From: an uncultured Bacteroidales bacterium
GTDB taxonomy: Bacteria > Bacteroidota > Bacteroidia > Bacteroidales > Bacteroidaceae
Direction: 5' to 3'
DNA length: 9,989 bases
Assembly: GCA_937901185.1 (NCBI GenBank)
Contig: CALCHR010000043.1
Span: 1-9,989 of the forward strand
Shown: positions 7,446 through 9,989 of the stretch, one piece after another
How positions within the stretch are numbered: the first letter of the stretch is position 1
Layout of the letters: each line of letters starts with the position of its first letter
Translations under genes and position numbers: made by a program
The notes under the pieces: generated by a model
Told to the model about the DNA's origin: nothing
The model's input: the letters and a program-made list of their open reading frames with translations, nothing else
Database searches by the model: none

Positions 7446-8888
7446 CTACTTGAATTTTTTAAGGAAGGGTAAGCGGCGCCAGGGCAAGTCGTGGTAAACG
7501 ATATGTGCCACGAAGAGCAAAATGCAACCTGTGTTGAGCAACAGACGGAGCCACATGTTTTCTATCCAGTGGGCACCGGCGGTCATCACCGCAAAGAACA
7601 GACCTGCGATGAGGACATAGACAAAGATGCTGACAAGGGGATAGCGAATCGGATAGTAGCGCTGGCCCACGAAGTAGCTTAGCAGCATCGCCGTGCCATA
7701 ACCTGCCACTCCGGCCCAGGCGCAGGCCATGAAGCCATATTGGGGGATGAAGATGATGTTCACAGCAATGAGCACGGCACAACCTGCGCCGGAAAACCAA
7801 GCGCCCCAAATGGTGCGGTCAATCAGTTTGTACCAGAAGGAGAGATTGAAGTAGACTCCCATCATAATCTCGGCGGCCATCACGATGGGCACTACTTTCA
7901 AGCCGTCCCAATAGTCGGGGGCGATGATGTACTTGATGATGTCGAGATAGCCTACCACCATCAAGAAGGCCAACAGGGTGAAGATGAGAAAGTACTTCAT
8001 GGCCTTGGCATAAGTGGCGCGGTTGTCTTCCTCCTTTTGCTTGCTGAACACGAAGGGCTCGTAGGCGTAGCGGAAGGCTTGCGTGATCATCGCCATAATC
8101 ATGGCTATCTTCACACTGGCTCCGTAGATGCCGAGCTGCACCTTTCCGGCCTCGCCCTCAACGATGCGGGGGAAGATCATCTTGTCGGCGGTCTGATTCA
8201 GAATACCTGCGATGCCCAGCACAAGGATGGGCCATGCGTAGGAAAGCATGCGGCGCAAGAGAGCGCCATCGAAACAGAAGCGGAAGCCGCTGAGCTCGCT
8301 ATAGAAAAAGAGGGTAACAAAGGCGGTGCAGAAAAGATTGATGGCAAAGGCGTAGAGCACGTCCTTACCGTCGAGCGCTACGAAGTAGATAAGATTGAGC
8401 GCAATGTTGAGCACGATGAAGAGCAACTTCAAGGCAGCGAATTTCAAGGGGCGGCGCTTGTAGCGCAAGTAGGCAAAGGGTATGCTCTGAAAAGCATCGA
8501 GCGCTACCACCACGGCCATGATGGCGATGTATTCGGGATGAGCTGCGTAGTCGAGAGCGCCGGCTATGGAGGGCAAGAAAGCCATGACAAGAATCAAGAA
8601 GGCTACTCCGACGGCGCCCACAGCTGTCAGCGTGGTGGAGTAAACGCGGTGGGGGTCTTCATCGCCCTTGTTGATGAAGCGGAAGAAGGTTGTCTCCATG
8701 CCGAAGGTGAGGAGCACGAGCAGCAAAGCCACGTAGCTGTACACTTCGGTGATGACGCCATAGCCGCCCGAAGCGGCGGCGAGCTTTGCGGTATATAGGG
8801 GCACGAGCAAGTAGTTAAGGAAGCGCCCTACGATACTGCTCAAGCCGTAGATGGCGGTGTCTTTTGCCAAAGATTTGAGTGAGGCCAT
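7446..8888 (-). CDS. Oligosaccharide flippase family membrane protein (Wzx/MurJ-like, MOP superfamily)
   Basis: This 480-residue protein is highly hydrophobic with about 14 predicted membrane segments. The opening, TAIYGLSSIVGRFLNYLLVPLYT, is typical of polysaccharide-biosynthesis flippases, followed by an early GMETTFFRF motif on the second helix. A central loop, NQTADKMIFPRIVEG (from about residue 231), is also characteristic of this group. Such proteins move lipid-linked glycans across the inner membrane. The neighbours include no glycosyltransferases, so this is not inside a visible capsule or O-antigen cluster and the glycan is unknown. The closest relatives in Bacteroidales, as I recall them, are a conserved housekeeping-like group annotated only as lipopolysaccharide biosynthesis protein. 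The ATG at 8888 lies 21 nt after the stop of the preceding gene, and the gene stops 5 nt before the M16 peptidase, so it is in the same operon. A specific role as Wzx or MurJ cannot be decided from sequence. Confidence 0.93.
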   Translation of the reverse strand: MASLKSLAKDTAIYGLSSIVGRFLNYLLVPLYTAKLAAASGGYGVITEVYSYVALLLVLLTFGMETTFFRFINKGDEDPHRVYSTTLTAVGAVGVAFLILVMAFLPSIAGALDYAAHPEYIAIMAVVVALDAFQSIPFAYLRYKRRPLKFAALKLLFIVLNIALNLIYFVALDGKDVLYAFAINLFCTAFVTLFFYSELSGFRFCFDGALLRRMLSYAWPILVLGIAGILNQTADKMIFPRIVEGEAGKVQLGIYGASVKIAMIMAMITQAFRYAYEPFVFSKQKEEDNRATYAKAMKYFLIFTLLAFLMVVGYLDIIKYIIAPDYWDGLKVVPIVMAAEIMMGVYFNLSFWYKLIDRTIWGAWFSGAGCAVLIAVNIIFIPQYGFMACAWAGVAGYGTAMLLSYFVGQRYYPIRYPLVSIFVYVLIAGLFFAVMTAGAHWIENMWLRLLLNTGCILLFVAHIVYHDLPWRRLPFLKKFK

Positions 8889-8909
8889 ATAGATTATGGT
8901 AAGATGATT

Positions 8910-9932
8910 TTATCCAAAGAAGAGATAGCAGATGCCAATGGCCGCGAGCACGCCGGCCAAATCTGCCAGCAAGCCGCAAGCCACGGCATGACGCGTGTAG
9001 CGCACGCCGACCGAGCCAAAGTAGACGGCCAGAATGTAGAACGTAGTGTCGGTGGAGCCTTGGAAGATGCAGCTGAGGCGGCCCACAAACGAGTCGGCGC
9101 CGTAGGTCTGCATGGCATCGACCATCATGCCGCGTGCTCCGCTACCGCTCAGGGGTTTCATCAAGGCCGTAGGCAGAGCGCCCACCCATTCGGCATCGAA
9201 GCCCATTTGCTTGACGCACCACGCCACGCCCTCTATCAGCCAGTCCATAGCGCCCGATGCGCGGAACACACCAATGGCTACGAGGATGGCAACCAGGAAG
9301 GGGATGATGCGGATGGCGGTGTCGAAGCCGCCCTTGGCTCCTTCGATGAAGGCGTCGTATACGTTTACCTTCTTTCTCAGTCCGGCCACGATGAAGCAGA
9401 TGATGATAGTAAAGAGCAGCACATTGGCGCTGGTGGTGCCCACAATGTTCATCGTAGCGCTATCCAGCTGGGCGAAGCCCCAAATGAGGGCGGCCACGCC
9501 GGCCGATAGCAGGCCGAGCGTCAGAAGGAGCGTGCGGTTCAGCAGATTGATGCGCTGATACAGACTGGTCACAATGATGCCCGTGAGTGTAGAGAAGAAG
9601 GTGGTAATCAAGATGGGGATAAAGATGTCCGTGGGCTGTGCGGCGCCCATCTGTGCGCGGTAGACCATGATGCTTACGGGGATGATGGTGAGGCCGCTGG
9701 TGTTGAGCACCAAGAACATGATCATCGGGTTGGAGGCGGTGTCTTTCTTCGGATTGAGTTCCTGTAGGCCCTCCATGGCTTTGAGTCCGAGCGGGGTGGC
9801 GGCATTGTCCAGGCCGAGCATGTTGGCGGAGATGTTCATAAAGATATTGCCCACCACGGGGTGTCCCTTGGGGATGTCGGGAAAGAGTTTGGAGAAGACG
9901 GGGCCGAGCCAGCGCGCCAGCACATTGACCAC
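8910..9932 (-). CDS. SpmA-SpmB fusion nucleoside-recognition membrane protein, N-terminally truncated
   Basis: The readable part from the GTG at 9932 is 340 residues. It contains both nucleoside-recognition (Gate) domains found in Bacillus SpmA and SpmB, here fused. The SpmA part carries NMLGLDNAATPLGLKAM (residues 37-53) and ASNPMIMFLVLNTSGLTIIPVSIM. The SpmB part carries LPTALMKPLSGSGARGM (from 253) and IFQGSTDTTFY (from 289). Several membrane helices are evident. The role in non-sporulating Bacteroidota is unknown, and transport or membrane-complex functions have only been suggested for Gate proteins. Homologues I remember begin about 60-70 residues earlier, with a helix leading into KIGExGG. 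Here IGERGG is present in frame upstream of the GTG (9933-9950), but the codon where Lys is expected is TAG (9951-9953) and the sequence beyond is unrelated. The gene is therefore interrupted, or the end of the sequence is chimeric. The GTG start is only the first usable one and may not be real. Confidence 0.85.
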   Translation of the reverse strand: MVNVLARWLGPVFSKLFPDIPKGHPVVGNIFMNISANMLGLDNAATPLGLKAMEGLQELNPKKDTASNPMIMFLVLNTSGLTIIPVSIMVYRAQMGAAQPTDIFIPILITTFFSTLTGIIVTSLYQRINLLNRTLLLTLGLLSAGVAALIWGFAQLDSATMNIVGTTSANVLLFTIIICFIVAGLRKKVNVYDAFIEGAKGGFDTAIRIIPFLVAILVAIGVFRASGAMDWLIEGVAWCVKQMGFDAEWVGALPTALMKPLSGSGARGMMVDAMQTYGADSFVGRLSCIFQGSTDTTFYILAVYFGSVGVRYTRHAVACGLLADLAGVLAAIGICYLFFG

Positions 9933-9950
9933 GCCGCCGCGCTCGCCTAT

Positions 9951-9989
9951 CTATACGAAACAAAAATGCTAAAGGAAAACACCTTAAAA
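9951..9989. other. AT-rich non-coding stretch abutting the broken SpmA-SpmB gene
   Basis: These 39 nt are about 28% G+C by hand count, against clearly GC-rich coding sequence next to them. In the frame of the SpmA-SpmB gene they contain three stop codons (TAG at 9951-9953, TAG at 9969-9971, TAA at 9984-9986), and no frame gives the expected N-terminal helix. No promoter consensus is convincing. It could be the edge of an insertion or deletion, or an assembly-end artefact. Confidence 0.5.

Noticed and set aside
7740..8798. Plus-strand open frame (352 codons) opposite the flippase
   Set aside because: Its translation is rich in H, E, D and G, as expected of the antisense of a membrane protein, with no recognisable domain. 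The minus-strand flippase explains the sequence.
8904..9509. Plus-strand open frame (201 codons) opposite SpmA-SpmB
   Set aside because: Low-complexity antisense translation with no motif. The conserved SpmA-SpmB motifs lie on the minus strand.

Overview
The window looks like chromosomal DNA of a member of the Bacteroidota, most likely Bacteroidales. The reasons are the gene families (a very large lipoprotein of the alpha-2-macroglobulin type, a SpmA-SpmB fusion protein, a short single-unit M16 peptidase), the absence of clear Shine-Dalgarno sequences, and promoter-like elements of the Bacteroides TAnnTTTG type. A narrower assignment (for example Prevotellaceae) would be a guess. All five genes lie on the minus strand. 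I see no tRNA, rRNA, CRISPR array, transposase or phage gene.

Reading in the direction of transcription, from right to left: 9951-9989 is a short AT-rich stretch with stop codons. It abuts a SpmA-SpmB-type membrane protein (8910-9932) that has lost its expected N-terminal part. Three tightly packed genes follow with gaps of 21, 5 and 12 nt: a Wzx/MurJ-like oligosaccharide flippase (7446-8888), a zinc-dependent M16 peptidase (6202-7440) and a zinc-ribbon NUDIX hydrolase (5656-6189). The spacing suggests one transcript, although the products share no evident pathway. A gap of about 450 nt (5205-5655) carries a weak stem-loop at the NUDIX stop codon, a 90-bp nested palindrome built on a 21-bp period, and two possible promoters. 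The rest of the window (1-5204) is one uninterrupted reading frame for an alpha-2-macroglobulin-like lipoprotein. It runs off the left edge with an estimated hundred or so C-terminal residues missing.

The genes are of known families and nothing here amounts to a clear new system. The points most worth a second look are the palindromic 21-bp-period element ahead of the macroglobulin gene, the abrupt break in the SpmA-SpmB gene at a TAG codon, and the macroglobulin's lack of a canonical CxEQ thioester motif.
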